NCBI RefSeq assembly: GCF_003130205.1
Contig: NZ_NRDF01000003.1
Location: forward strand, 93,096 to 157,095
Length of the DNA: 64,000 nt
From: Aggregatibacter actinomycetemcomitans
GTDB taxonomy: Bacteria > Pseudomonadota > Gammaproteobacteria > Enterobacterales > Pasteurellaceae
Direction of reading: 5' to 3'
A program made the position numbers and the translations under genes. The number at the start of each line of letters is the position of its first letter. Position 1 is the first letter of the stretch. Shown in pieces: positions 19,161 through 28,124 of the stretch. The notes under the pieces were generated by a model. That model saw nothing but the letters and a program-made list of their open reading frames with translations. It did not search any database and was not told the DNA's origin.

Positions 19161-22094
19161 CTAATGAAACAGACGCGCCCAAGTCTCCCGCACAAACGTC
19201 CGTTCGGCGTGAAATTCCGAGGCGTCCACTACGGACGGCAAACCGAGTAGATTCAGGTGGTGAATGCGGTTGCGCAGATCCACATAACATCGTTTCAGAC
19301 GTTCGCCGTCCGTTTCGGAAATTACGCCGTGTTCCGCCATGATGTCGAAAATTCGCACATTGTCAGACCAGCGGGTGAGCGCCGGTTGTTGTGGCGAATG
19401 CGCCAGCACTAGATATTGCGCGATGAATTCAATGTCCGTGATGCCGCCCGGGTCGGTTTTGATGTTAAATTGATTTTCCGATTGTTGTGCTAAATGTTGA
19501 TACATTTTCTCGCGCATTTCACATACGTCCTGTTTGAGTTTTGCCGGATCCCGTGGTGCGGCAAGCACGTTGCGGCGAATGGCGTCAAATTCTTCCCATA
19601 GTTTCGGTTCACCGAAAACCGCACGGCTACGCACCAAGGCTTGTTTTTCCCATGTCCAGGCTTCGTTTAATTGGTAGTTTTCAAAGGCGGCGAAGGAGCA
19701 ACCCAGTAAACCCGCATCGCCCGACGGACGCAAACGCATATCGACGTCATATAAAATCCCCGCGCTGGTGTTCATGCTGAAAATGCTGACGATTTTTTGT
19801 GCCAAGCGCAAATAAAACTGGTTGCTGTCGATGACTTTTTTACCGCCGACGGTTTGGCTGTTGGTAGCGGGATCGTATAAAAACACCAAATCCAAATCGG
19901 ATTTATAGCCCAATTCAATGCCACCCAATTTGCCATAACCTACCACTAGGAAATTTTTCTGCTCTTCCGCCAAATGTTCGGGTACGCCGAAGCGAACGGC
20001 AATTTGTTGCCATGCCAGATTGACCACCACGCCGATAATCGCTTCCGCCAAATAGGTGAGGTGATCGCTGACTTTCATTACCGGCAGCACACCGAGAATA
20101 TCGGCGGCGGCAATGCGAAGCAGGGCGGCGTGCTTAAATTGACGCAAACCGTCGATAAATTGTTCTTCGTCGTCTTGCGGCAGACGTAATAGATATTGCT
20201 GCAATTCGGAGGCATACTCGGTAAAGTGCGGTGGATTTCGCAGGGATTTTTGATCGAGCAATTCGTCCAGCAAAATCGGGTGGCGCGCCACTTGTTCCGC
20301 AATAAATTTCGATTGGGCGCAAAGCTCAATGAGTTGCGTCAGTGCCTGCGGGTTTTCTGCCAGCAATTCCAAATAGGTGGTGCGGGTCAGGATTTTTTCG
20401 ATGATGGTCAGAATGCGCGGCAGCAAAATATGACAGTGGGGCGTATGCAAAACCTGTCGCAACACATGGGGCATCAAGCGATTGAGTACCGTCCGCCCGC
20501 GTACGCCGATAGCATAACGGGGCAGTTCGTTACGAAATTGCACCAGACGATCCAGCACCGCATCCTGTTCTGCCTCAGGCACGCCGTTTTGCTGCAAAAT
20601 ACCGAGCAATTCCTGTTCGTCAAAGTCCGTTTCGAGAAAATCTTCCCAATCGTTTTCTGAAATATTTTCCTCCTGCTCATTACCAATTAATGATTGGAAA
20701 ACCGACCGCACTTTACGTTGATGATCGTGCAACACGGTAAGAAAACCCGCCCAATCGTGAATCGGATAACGGATGCCGACGCTTTCCCGCTGTGCATTCC
20801 ATTGAGTAAATGCCGCGCAGGCGAAAATTAAACGTTGGTGATCCAATTCGTTATCGGGCAGTTGTTGCGTTTGCTGATCTTTGATGGCTTGCAGCACGTT
20901 TTCCGCACGGCGCAAAAATAAATAGGCTTGGCGCAACTGCGTTTCCTGTTCAGCGGAAATTAAATGGAGTTTGCTCAGTTCCGGCAATAAATTCAGTAGT
21001 TCGTGCTGTTGCAACGCGACTTCGCGCCCACCGCGAATAAGCTGAAAAACCTGCACGATAAATTCCACTTCGCGAATTCCGCCGGCACCCAGCTTAATGT
21101 TATCGGTGAGATTGCGACGACGCACTTCCCGCTCGATCTTTTGTTTCATGTCACGTAATGCCTGAATCACGCTGAAATCAATATAGCGACGATACACAAA
21201 CGGGCGCAGTAAATTTTGCAATACGGCGACATTCGGATCCGTTGCCTGCGCGCCTAAAATCCGCCCTTTGATCATGGCGTAACGTTCCCAGTCGCGCCCC
21301 TGATCCTGATAATATTGTTCCATGGCATTAAAACTGAGCGCCAACGCGCCGCTATCGCCGAAGGGACGCAGACGCATATCGGTACGATACACAAAGCCGT
21401 CGGCGGTGTATTGATCCAACGCGTTAATCAGACGTTGTCCAAAGCGGGTAAAGAATTTCGCATTATCCACGCTGCGGCGCGCACCCACTGTTTCCCCTTG
21501 GCTCGGGTAAGTAAAAATCAAATCGATGTCGGAGGAAAAATTCAGCTCAAAGCCCCCCAATTTACCCATGCCGAGAATGTATAGCTGTTGTACGTTGCCC
21601 TGCGCATCCGTCGGCGTGCCCATCTCCTCACAGGCGCGCACATAAAGCCAATCGCGCGCCCCGATAATCAGGCTTTCCGCCAGTTGTGACAAACGGATGA
21701 AAATCTGTTCCACTGTGGCAAGATTCAGGCTTTGGCAAAAACTCAGCTTCACCATTTCACGAGTGCGAAATTGGCGTAACGCCCGATAAAATTCTTCTTC
21801 CGTTTGCACCTTTCGCAACACCGCATTCAGCCGTTCGGCATAATGATTGCAGTCATTAAAGTGCGGTGGATTTTGCCAGCATTTCGCCAAAAAGTGCGGT
21901 TGTTTTTGCCATACTTCCACCACAAAATCCGACATTGCTACCGCCACGGCAATTTGTCCGATATGGCTTGCTGGATCGTCTTTCTGCTGCCGGATTTGTG
22001 CAAACAGCGCAGAATCAAACTGTTCGGGAAAAGACTGAATTAACACTTCGGCAAGTGAGTTAAGTTTATCGCTGAATGACGCAACAAAAGACAT
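19161..22094 (-). CDS. glnE: Bifunctional glutamine synthetase adenylyltransferase/deadenylase
   Basis: Adjusts nitrogen assimilation by adding AMP to, or removing it from, glutamine synthetase under control of PII. The 977-residue protein has two nucleotidyltransferase domains, each with GxGKLGG and a DxD pair: [20 protein letters not shown] (about residue 174) and [20 protein letters not shown] (about 716). The N-terminal domain is the deadenylase and the C-terminal one the adenylylase. Several uptake signals lie inside the gene without breaking the frame. Length agrees with the family. Confidence 0.93.
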   Translation of the reverse strand: MSFVASFSDKLNSLAEVLIQSFPEQFDSALFAQIRQQKDDPASHIGQIAVAVAMSDFVVEVWQKQPHFLAKCWQNPPHFNDCNHYAERLNAVLRKVQTEEEFYRALRQFRTREMVKLSFCQSLNLATVEQIFIRLSQLAESLIIGARDWLYVRACEEMGTPTDAQGNVQQLYILGMGKLGGFELNFSSDIDLIFTYPSQGETVGARRSVDNAKFFTRFGQRLINALDQYTADGFVYRTDMRLRPFGDSGALALSFNAMEQYYQDQGRDWERYAMIKGRILGAQATDPNVAVLQNLLRPFVYRRYIDFSVIQALRDMKQKIEREVRRRNLTDNIKLGAGGIREVEFIVQVFQLIRGGREVALQQHELLNLLPELSKLHLISAEQETQLRQAYLFLRRAENVLQAIKDQQTQQLPDNELDHQRLIFACAAFTQWNAQRESVGIRYPIHDWAGFLTVLHDHQRKVRSVFQSLIGNEQEENISENDWEDFLETDFDEQELLGILQQNGVPEAEQDAVLDRLVQFRNELPRYAIGVRGRTVLNRLMPHVLRQVLHTPHCHILLPRILTIIEKILTRTTYLELLAENPQALTQLIELCAQSKFIAEQVARHPILLDELLDQKSLRNPPHFTEYASELQQYLLRLPQDDEEQFIDGLRQFKHAALLRIAAADILGVLPVMKVSDHLTYLAEAIIGVVVNLAWQQIAVRFGVPEHLAEEQKNFLVVGYGKLGGIELGYKSDLDLVFLYDPATNSQTVGGKKVIDSNQFYLRLAQKIVSIFSMNTSAGILYDVDMRLRPSGDAGLLGCSFAAFENYQLNEAWTWEKQALVRSRAVFGEPKLWEEFDAIRRNVLAAPRDPAKLKQDVCEMREKMYQHLAQQSENQFNIKTDPGGITDIEFIAQYLVLAHSPQQPALTRWSDNVRIFDIMAEHGVISETDGERLKRCYVDLRNRIHHLNLLGLPSVVDASEFHAERTFVRETWARLFH

Positions 22095-22296
22095 GGTGAA
22101 TCCTTATGAAAAATCGTACTTCAACTTTAGCACGAAATGGCGAATTTTCAGAGTGGGGGAAAATGTGAAGGACGTCGCAAATTTGAATTTATGTGTTTGG
22201 CGGCACTGAATGTTTTTTGCTATCCTCCTTCCATAATTAAAAAATGCTATTGCTAAAAAAGTTTATCCGATTGTTTTTGACCTAAAGGAAGCCGCG

Positions 22297-22467
22297 ATGA
22301 GTAAAAATGCGATTGCGCATGTGCGCCAGTCCGATGGATTACAGCAGTTACTTATTGATCATTTATTCGAAACCTCTTCGATTTCCGGACAGCTTGCCTC
22401 AAAGCTAAATTTAAGTTTAGCCGCCGAACTCCTCGGTCTCCTTCACGACTTCGGTAAATATTCCCAA
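22297..22467 (+). pseudogene. 5' fragment of a cas3 (HD-domain start of a Cas3'' protein)
   Basis: From ATG at 22297, with AAAGGAAG before it, the frame reads MSKNAIAHVRQSDGLQQ and continues to LLGLLHDFGKYSQ, the opening of a Cas3-type HD nuclease up to its HD motif. After about codon 57 the similarity ends and unrelated codons run to a stop at 22524, overlapping the start of the complete cas3. The fragment differs from the start of that cas3 and appears to be the promoter and 5' end of an older cas3 replaced by recombination. Confidence 0.68.
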
Positions 22468-22516
22468 TGCAATACTGGAAAAACAAAGCGATTGCTTTTC
22501 TATTGCGGAGATGCAA

Positions 22517-25015
22517 ATGTCTGAATTCATCGCCCATGCCCGCCAAGATTCAAAATGGCATTTTCACCCGCTACAAAACCATCTAGCAAAAGTAGCCAAA
22601 CTCGCCAAACGCTTTGCGGGGCGTTACGGAGCTTTGTTTGCCGAATATGCAGGGCTTTTGCATGATTTGGGAAAATTTCAGGCAGCTTTTCAGGAATATA
22701 TCCGTAAGGTTACAGGATTTGAGCGGGAAAACGCGCATCTTGAGGATATTGAATCTTCCAAACCCCACAAAATTCCCCATTCAACCGCAGGTGCAAAATA
22801 CGCAATGCAGAATCTTGAGCCCTTCTTCGGCCATTTATTGGCATATTTAATCGCAGGGCATCATGCCGGTTTGGCGGATTGGCATGACAAAGGCAGCTTG
22901 AAACACCGTTTGGCACGGGCAGATGATGAATTGGCAGAATCTTTAGCCGGTTTGGAAAAAAGCGGGCTGCCTGAAGACTTTTTATCCTTATCGGATGATG
23001 CACTTGAAGAAGACCTTTTAAACTTTTGGAAAAACGGAATCAATCCTGAAGAACTACATATTTGGATGCGTTTTCTCTTTTCTTGTTTGGTGGATGCCGA
23101 TTTTTTAGATACCGAAGCCTTTATGAACGGTTTTGCCGATGCGGATGCGGTGCAACAGGCAGGTTTCCGCCCGAAATTTCCCGGTTTGGAAGAGCTGCAC
23201 TGCCGTTATGAGCAGCATCTGTTTGAGCTTGCAGAGAAACCGGATAAGGATTCGGCATTAAACCAAGAGCGTCGTGCTATTTTGGCGCAATGTTTTTCTG
23301 CCGCAGAATCCGACCGCACTTTATTTTCTTTAACCGTGCCGACAGGCGGCGGCAAAACCTTGGCAAGCTTGGGGTTTGCTTTAAAACATGCTTTGAAATT
23401 CGGCAAAAAACGCATTATCTACGCCATTCCTTTTACCAGCATTATTGAACAAAACGCCGATGTTTTCCGTAAAGCATTGGGCGATGGTGCAGTGCTGGAA
23501 CATCACAGTAATTTGGAAGTCAAGGAAGACAAGGAAACTGCCAAAACGCGCCTTGCTACGGAAAACTGGGATGCGCCGTTGATTATTACCACCAATGTGC
23601 AATTGTTTGAAAGCCTGTTTGCGGCAAGAACCAGCCGCTGCCGCAAAATTCACAATATCGCCGACAGCGTGATTATTTTGGATGAAGTCCAACAGCTTCC
23701 GCGCGATTTTCAAAAACCGATTACCGATATGATGCGGGTATTGGCACGTGATTACGGCGTTACCTTTGTGCTTTGCACGGCAACCCAGCCGGAGCTTGGC
23801 AAAAATATTGACGCATTCGGACGTACCGTTTTGGAAGGTTTGCCGGATGTGCGCGAGATTATGGCGGACAAAATCGCCTTATCGGAACGTCTGCGCCGCG
23901 TCCGTATCAAAATGCCGCCGCCAAATGATAAAACGCAGAGCTGGCAAGAGATTGCCGACGAAATTACCGAACGTTCATGTGTTTTGGCGGTGGTCAATAC
24001 CCGCAAACACGCCCGCAGGCTTTTTGCCGCGCTGCCTTCGGGCGGTATCAAACTTCATCTTTCCGCCAATATGTGTGCTACGCACCGTAGCAAAGTGATT
24101 GCACTGGTTCGCCGTTATTTGGAACTGTATCGCAAAGGTCGTCTGAAAAAGTCTTTATGGGTAGTCAGCACCCAACTGATTGAAGCGGGCGTCGATTTGG
24201 ATTTTCCCTGTGTCTATCGGGCGATGGCGGGGCTTGACAGCATTGCTCAGGCAGCCGGACGGTGCAACCGCGAAGGTAAATTGCCGGATTTGGGTGAAGT
24301 CATCGTTTTTCGAGCCGAGCAAGGCGCGCCAAGCGGCAGCCTGAGACAGGGGCAGAACATTACCGAAGAAATGTTAAAAGCAGGCTTGCTTGCCGACCCG
24401 CTTTCTCCGTTGGCATTTGCCGAATATTTCCGCCGCTTCAACAGCAAAGGCGATTTGGATAAACACAAAATCACTGCGCTTCTGACGGCAGAATCTTCAA
24501 ATGACAATCCGCTGGCAATCAAGTTTCGCACTGCAGCTGAGCGCTTTCGCCTGATTGACAATCAAGGTGTGGCACTGATTGTGCCGTTTATTCCGCTTAT
24601 TCATGAAAACGGGGACAAATCGCCAAAAATCGTCCAGGCAAGTGAGCTAGACGATTTTTTCAGACGACATCTTGACGGCGTGGCGGAATCGGATTGGCAG
24701 AAAACCTTGGATGACTATCGTTATCCGTCGCCACCCGATAATCATTTTGGTCAGACCGACAAACCGCCTCTACCCGAACCGTTTGAAATGTGGTTTAAAC
24801 TTTTGGAAGCCGACCCGCTTAAAAACAAATGGGTTTACCGCAAATTGCAGCGTTACACGATTACGGTATATGAAACCGAACTGAAAAAACTGCACAAAGA
24901 CGCGGTTTTCTCCAGAGCGGGTTTATTGGTGCTGGATAACGGACATTATCATGATGTACTTGGCGCAGATTTTGATGATGATACTGTTTTGTCGTCTAAT
25001 AGGTTAGTTTTATAA
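22517..25015 (+). CDS. cas3: CRISPR-associated helicase/nuclease Cas3, type I-C
   Basis: Executes target destruction in type I CRISPR immunity: an HD nuclease fused to a superfamily 2 helicase. In 832 residues the HD site is visible as LLHDLGKF (about 46) and GHHAG (about 115), Walker A as PTGGGKT (about 275), the DEAD-like box as LDEVQQLP (about 388), SAT-like CTATQP, and motif VI QAAGRCNREG. GCGGAG six bases before 22517 selects that start over 22511. It contains one Pasteurellaceae uptake signal (23313) and one Neisserial-type word (24659). It should be non-functional in this locus because Cascade is incomplete. Confidence 0.9.
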   Translation: MSEFIAHARQDSKWHFHPLQNHLAKVAKLAKRFAGRYGALFAEYAGLLHDLGKFQAAFQEYIRKVTGFERENAHLEDIESSKPHKIPHSTAGAKYAMQNLEPFFGHLLAYLIAGHHAGLADWHDKGSLKHRLARADDELAESLAGLEKSGLPEDFLSLSDDALEEDLLNFWKNGINPEELHIWMRFLFSCLVDADFLDTEAFMNGFADADAVQQAGFRPKFPGLEELHCRYEQHLFELAEKPDKDSALNQERRAILAQCFSAAESDRTLFSLTVPTGGGKTLASLGFALKHALKFGKKRIIYAIPFTSIIEQNADVFRKALGDGAVLEHHSNLEVKEDKETAKTRLATENWDAPLIITTNVQLFESLFAARTSRCRKIHNIADSVIILDEVQQLPRDFQKPITDMMRVLARDYGVTFVLCTATQPELGKNIDAFGRTVLEGLPDVREIMADKIALSERLRRVRIKMPPPNDKTQSWQEIADEITERSCVLAVVNTRKHARRLFAALPSGGIKLHLSANMCATHRSKVIALVRRYLELYRKGRLKKSLWVVSTQLIEAGVDLDFPCVYRAMAGLDSIAQAAGRCNREGKLPDLGEVIVFRAEQGAPSGSLRQGQNITEEMLKAGLLADPLSPLAFAEYFRRFNSKGDLDKHKITALLTAESSNDNPLAIKFRTAAERFRLIDNQGVALIVPFIPLIHENGDKSPKIVQASELDDFFRRHLDGVAESDWQKTLDDYRYPSPPDNHFGQTDKPPLPEPFEMWFKLLEADPLKNKWVYRKLQRYTITVYETELKKLHKDAVFSRAGLLVLDNGHYHDVLGADFDDDTVLSSNRLVL
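24659..24670 (-). other. Neisseriaceae-type DNA uptake word in cas3
   Basis: The complement reads ATGTCGTCTGAA, one base from the Neisseria AT-DUS (ATGCCGTCTGAA) and sharing the GTCGTCTGAA core with the N. mucosa dialect. Such words are foreign to Pasteurellaceae. Confidence 0.6.
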
Positions 25016-25067
25016 AAAAATGCCCCTATTATTAGGAGCATTTTGCCATTTTTAGTATGGAGTTATA

Positions 25068-25098
25068 GTTTCAACACACAGCCGCCCGACGGCGGCTG
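25068..25098 (-). repeat. Orphan CRISPR repeat between cas3 and cas5
   Basis: A 31-base sequence in reverse orientation that equals the array repeat in length, in its GTTTCAACACACA end and in its 8-bp stem. Its complement begins CAGCCGCC, GTCG, GGCGGCTG, whereas the array has CAGCCACC, TTCA, GGTGGCTG. The A-T pair of the stem is replaced by G-C on both sides, so the hairpin is preserved. No second copy is adjacent. It is probably a relic of another type I-C array or of the recombination that built this locus. Confidence 0.8.
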
Positions 25099-25237
25099 CC
25101 GCCCCTCAACTCTGCTTAGCGGCAGTAAGTTGAAGTGAAACGTATTTTACAGGGTATCAACAAAATAAGCGAATCATGCTTGACATAAATTTAAAGTTAT
25201 ATCGGTATGGATTTATAGAAATTTAATTGGAGGTGAG

Positions 25238-25921
25238 ATGAGCTTTATCCTAGAAATCAGTGGCGAACTGGCGTGCTTTACCCGACCCGAACTCAAAGTG
25301 GAACGCGTCAGCTATCCGGTTATCACGCCGTCTGCCGCCAGAAATATCTTGATGGCGATATTGTGGAAGCCCGCTATCCGCTGGCGTGTGCTTAAGATAG
25401 AAATATTAAAACCGATTCAATGGATTAATATTCGACGTAATGAATTAGGTAGTAAAGCAACAAGAGATGCCGAATGTTTATATATAGATGATTTAAAATA
25501 TGATGCAAAATCAGATAGTTTTAAACTAAAGCATCGCCAGCAGCGCGCGTCAATGTTGCTCAAAGATGTGGCTTATCGTATTCACGCTGATTTTGAAATG
25601 ACGGATGAAGCGGGAGAAAGTGATAACTATATGAAATTCGCCGAAATGTTCAGACGACGTGCCAAAAAAGGACAGTATTTTCACCAACCTTATTTGGGCT
25701 GTCGCGAGTTTCCCTGCCATTTCAGGCTGCTTGAAAAAACAGAAGACGGCTTGCTGCGCGAAGATATTACCCAAGATTTCGGTTTTATGCTTTACGACAT
25801 GGACTTCAGCAAATCCGACCCGCGCGATTCCAACCGTGCCGAGCCGATGTTTTATCAATGCAGAGCGGTAAACGGTGTGATTACTGTGCCGCCTGCCAAT
25901 AGCGATGAGGTGAAACGATGA
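25238..25921 (+). CDS. cas5c: Cas5, type I-C (Cas5d)
   Basis: In type I-C systems, which lack Cas6, Cas5d is the RNase that cuts pre-crRNA at each repeat hairpin and then caps the crRNA 5' end in Cascade. The 227-residue protein has the N-terminal RAMP start (ELACFTRPELKVERVSYPVITPSAARNIL) and the family segment PYLGCREFPCHF. GGAGGTGAG gives a strong ribosome-binding site. It overlaps the cas8c start by 4 bases. Two Neisserial-type uptake words lie within it (25649 and 25721). It looks intact. Confidence 0.9.
   Translation: MSFILEISGELACFTRPELKVERVSYPVITPSAARNILMAILWKPAIRWRVLKIEILKPIQWINIRRNELGSKATRDAECLYIDDLKYDAKSDSFKLKHRQQRASMLLKDVAYRIHADFEMTDEAGESDNYMKFAEMFRRRAKKGQYFHQPYLGCREFPCHFRLLEKTEDGLLREDITQDFGFMLYDMDFSKSDPRDSNRAEPMFYQCRAVNGVITVPPANSDEVKR
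25649..25660 (-). other. Neisseriaceae-type DNA uptake word in cas5
   Basis: The complement reads ACGTCGTCTGAA, which keeps the 10-base core GTCGTCTGAA of the N. mucosa-type word (AGGTCGTCTGAA). Confidence 0.55.
25721..25732 (-). other. Kingella-type DNA uptake word in cas5
   Basis: The complement reads AAGCAGCCTGAA, one base from the Kingella word AGGCAGCCTGAA and one base from the third Kingella dialect (AAGCAGCCTGCA), as remembered. Confidence 0.55.
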
Positions 25922-26730
25922 TTCTGCATGCACTCACCCAATATTATCAACGCAAAGCTAAGTATGATGGCGGCGTTGCGCCTGAAGGATTTGAAAATAA
26001 AGAAATTCCTTTCATTATCGTCATTGATAAACAAGGCAAATTTATTCAGCTTGAAGATACCAGAGAGCAAGAAAGAAAAAAGAAAATAGGACGAAAGTTC
26101 CTTATTCCCAAAGACCAGCATACAACAGGTAAAAATGCTTATAAAGTAAGTAACATTTTGTGGGATCACTATGGTTATGTACTAGCTTTTCCGAAGGAAG
26201 TAGAAGGAATTTCTAAAAAAACACCAGAAGAGATTGAAGCTGAAAAGAAAAAAATTATATTTTAGCCAATAATCAGCACATCAGCTTTATCGCCAAAGTA
26301 GATGAGCTAAAGCAGGCATTGCCCGACGATACAGGCATTTCTGCGGTTGCTGCCTTTTTGGCTTCTTCGGAAGAAAAACACAAAGTCATGCAATCTAAAA
26401 ACTGGGCGGAATGCAGCAAAATCAAAGGCTGCAATTTAAGTTTCCGCTTGGCAGAAGAAACGGCGGCTTTAGTGTGCCAGTCGCAGGTGGTACAAGACTA
26501 TTTGCGCCAAACCAATCAGGATAATTCCGACAATGCGCCAAAGGGAATTTGCTTGGTAACGGGTAAACCTGCTTCAATAGCCCGTCTGCACAATGCGATT
26601 AAAGGCGTAAACGCCAAACCTTCTCCGTTTACCTCGGTAAATTTGTCGGCGTTTGAATCTTACGGCAAAGAGCAAGGCTTTATCTTCCCTGTCGGCGATG
26701 TTACGACAGTATGTTGGGGCGAAAACAGGG
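25918..26730 (+). pseudogene. cas8c: Truncated, frameshifted cas8c (csd1)
   Basis: Cas8c is the large Cascade subunit that recognises the PAM. The first frame (MILHALTQYYQRKAKYDGG, 115 codons) ends at 26265. Homology resumes in another frame with ANNQHISFIAKVDELKQALP, so the shift probably lies in the A7 run at 26248-26254. The second part runs through SYGKEQGF, then jumps to PVGDVTTVCWGE, suggesting a further internal deletion of some 35-40 codons between two VG sites. The gene breaks off near 26725, where SLATT-like sequence begins. A full protein would be about 580-600 residues; at most half remains. Confidence 0.82.
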
Positions 26731-27006
26731 CTGACTACATTTTTGGAATGTTCTAAAAAAGCGGAAAGTCATAGAGTATCAGCTAATTCTTTTTTGAAGA
26801 TTAAGAATAAGGCTAGACATTTAAGAGAGGTAAAAAGCAAAGTAATTAGCGATGAAGAATATGAAAGGTTAGTAAATGAACTTTTGGAGCAGAAGGATGA
26901 ATTGAATTCAATTAGCTTGGCTATCCCAAAGTTTGCATATAAAAAGGCGCAAACTGAAATAGAAAAAGGGTTTGCAGATTATCGCATTGATAGAAAAAAG
27001 GATTAA
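26727..27006 (+). pseudogene. C-terminal remnant of a SLATT-domain (2TM effector) protein
   Basis: The frame through LTTFLECSKKAESHRVSANS and KARHLREVKSKV, ending at 27006, matches the C-terminal helical part of SLATT proteins, whose hallmark is a pair of membrane helices followed by an AE-H-A motif helix. The membrane helices and start codon are missing: the frame is joined directly to broken cas8c. SLATT proteins accompany CD-NTases in CBASS-like systems, where they are thought to form membrane pores. The stop lies 2 bases before the nucleotidyltransferase start. The family call rests on pattern memory and should be tested by profile search. Confidence 0.62.
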
Positions 27007-27008
27007 AG

Positions 27009-27800
27009 ATGACAGTCAGTTCGTATTTAAATGATTTAGCTGATCAATTGATTATTAGAGATTCAGAAAAAGATTCAATCAGAAGGTCTTTTAGTACATT
27101 AGATTATCGTTTGAATAACTATTTTAAGGACGATATTGAATTTGTAAGGAAATTTGGTTCATACCATAGAGAAACAATACTACCAAGAGACTACGATATT
27201 AGTTCTGACGTTGATGTCTTGGTTAAGTTCACAGATAAATCATATAAGCCACAAACATACCTAAATAAACTGAAACAGTTTGCTGAACATTGGTATTCAC
27301 ATTCAGAAATTTATCAATCAAGCCCTACTATCGTGCTAGAGTTAAATCACATTAAGTTTGAATTGGTTCCTTGTCTTGATGCTGAATGGTATGAAAGCGG
27401 TAACTATAAAATACCATCAAAAGCCAGTGATTATCAGGAATGGTTATTAACATCACCATTTGAGTTTAATGATGCGCTTACAAGAAAGAATAAAATATTT
27501 AACTATAAAATCAAGCCATTGATTAGAGTTCTGAAACGATGGAATGTAAGTACTAGATATTCAAAAATTTATGATTCTTTTAAATTGGAAGAAAAAATTG
27601 TAAACCATGGTTTTTCTTACCTAAATAGCTGCCTAAAAGATTATTTCTTTGATTTTGTAACGAATATGAATGGATTTGATTTGCCCGATTATAAAAGAGA
27701 AGAAGTCGAAAAACTAGTTAATATGGTAAAGGAAATACAGCGTGATGAAGATAATTATCCTATTTGGGCTGAAAATGAATTGAGAAAAATTTTTGATTAG
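27009..27800 (+). CDS. CD-NTase-like (SMODS) nucleotidyltransferase, CBASS type
   Basis: Predicted to make a cyclic oligonucleotide second messenger in anti-phage signalling. The 263-residue protein shows the polymerase-beta fold signature: G50-S51 in KFGSYHRET, the metal-binding pair D67-x-D69 in SSDVDVLVKF, and a third carboxylate, E118, in IKFELVP. It follows a SLATT remnant by 2 bases, as in SLATT/CD-NTase operons. The region is clearly more AT-rich than its neighbours and sits where cas7 and cas4 belong. With its effector truncated, it may be inert or serve another effector elsewhere. No Cap2/Cap3 or HORMA genes accompany it. Confidence 0.76.
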   Translation: MTVSSYLNDLADQLIIRDSEKDSIRRSFSTLDYRLNNYFKDDIEFVRKFGSYHRETILPRDYDISSDVDVLVKFTDKSYKPQTYLNKLKQFAEHWYSHSEIYQSSPTIVLELNHIKFELVPCLDAEWYESGNYKIPSKASDYQEWLLTSPFEFNDALTRKNKIFNYKIKPLIRVLKRWNVSTRYSKIYDSFKLEEKIVNHGFSYLNSCLKDYFFDFVTNMNGFDLPDYKREEVEKLVNMVKEIQRDEDNYPIWAENELRKIFD

Positions 27801-27946
27801 CAAGCCGTAGCCTGTATCCATCCAACGCGTGCGTGGCTGCGCCACACACCCTACCTGTGGAATGGCACGAAACTTTAAAATCAACGCGTAGGGTGTGTGC
27901 GGAACGCACGCACGCGGGGTGTGGTGTTTGAATCGAAGTCCTAAAT

Positions 27947-27958
27947 TTCAGGCTGCCT
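27947..27958 (-). other. Exact Kingella-type DNA uptake word
   Basis: The complement reads AGGCAGCCTGAA, identical over 12 bases to the AG-kingDUS dialect as remembered. Confidence 0.7.
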
Positions 27959-28029
27959 TAAATATGGCAAGCAAGCGTAGGTTAGGTTAGCCAGGCGTAA
28001 CCCAACAGAATGCTGAAATTCTTCAGTCA

Positions 28030-28041
28030 AGGTCGTCTGAA
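28030..28041 (+). other. Exact N. mucosa-type DNA uptake word
   Basis: AGGTCGTCTGAA, identical over 12 bases to the AG-mucDUS dialect as remembered. Confidence 0.7.
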
Positions 28042-28112
28042 AAATAATATTTGAAAAACCAAGCCGTTGTGTTGGGTTACGGCGTTCCGCCTAACCCAAC
28101 CTACCGATAATT

Positions 28113-28124
28113 TTCAGGTAGCCC
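28113..28124 (-). other. Near-exact Eikenella-type DNA uptake word
   Basis: The complement reads GGGCTACCTGAA, one base from the AG-eikDUS dialect AGGCTACCTGAA as remembered. Confidence 0.6.

Noticed and set aside
19292..19301. TTCAGACGTT in glnE as a Neisserial uptake word
   Set aside because: The complement AACGTCTGAA lacks the GTCGTCTGAA or GCCGTCTGAA core.
25180..25211. Possible promoter (TTGACA) before cas5
   Set aside because: No -10 hexamer at acceptable spacing; candidates are 11 or 20 bases away.
26653..26730. ATG at 26653 as the start of the SLATT-like frame
   Set aside because: Codons 26653-26730 run out of frame over recognisable cas8c sequence, so they are not part of the SLATT gene.
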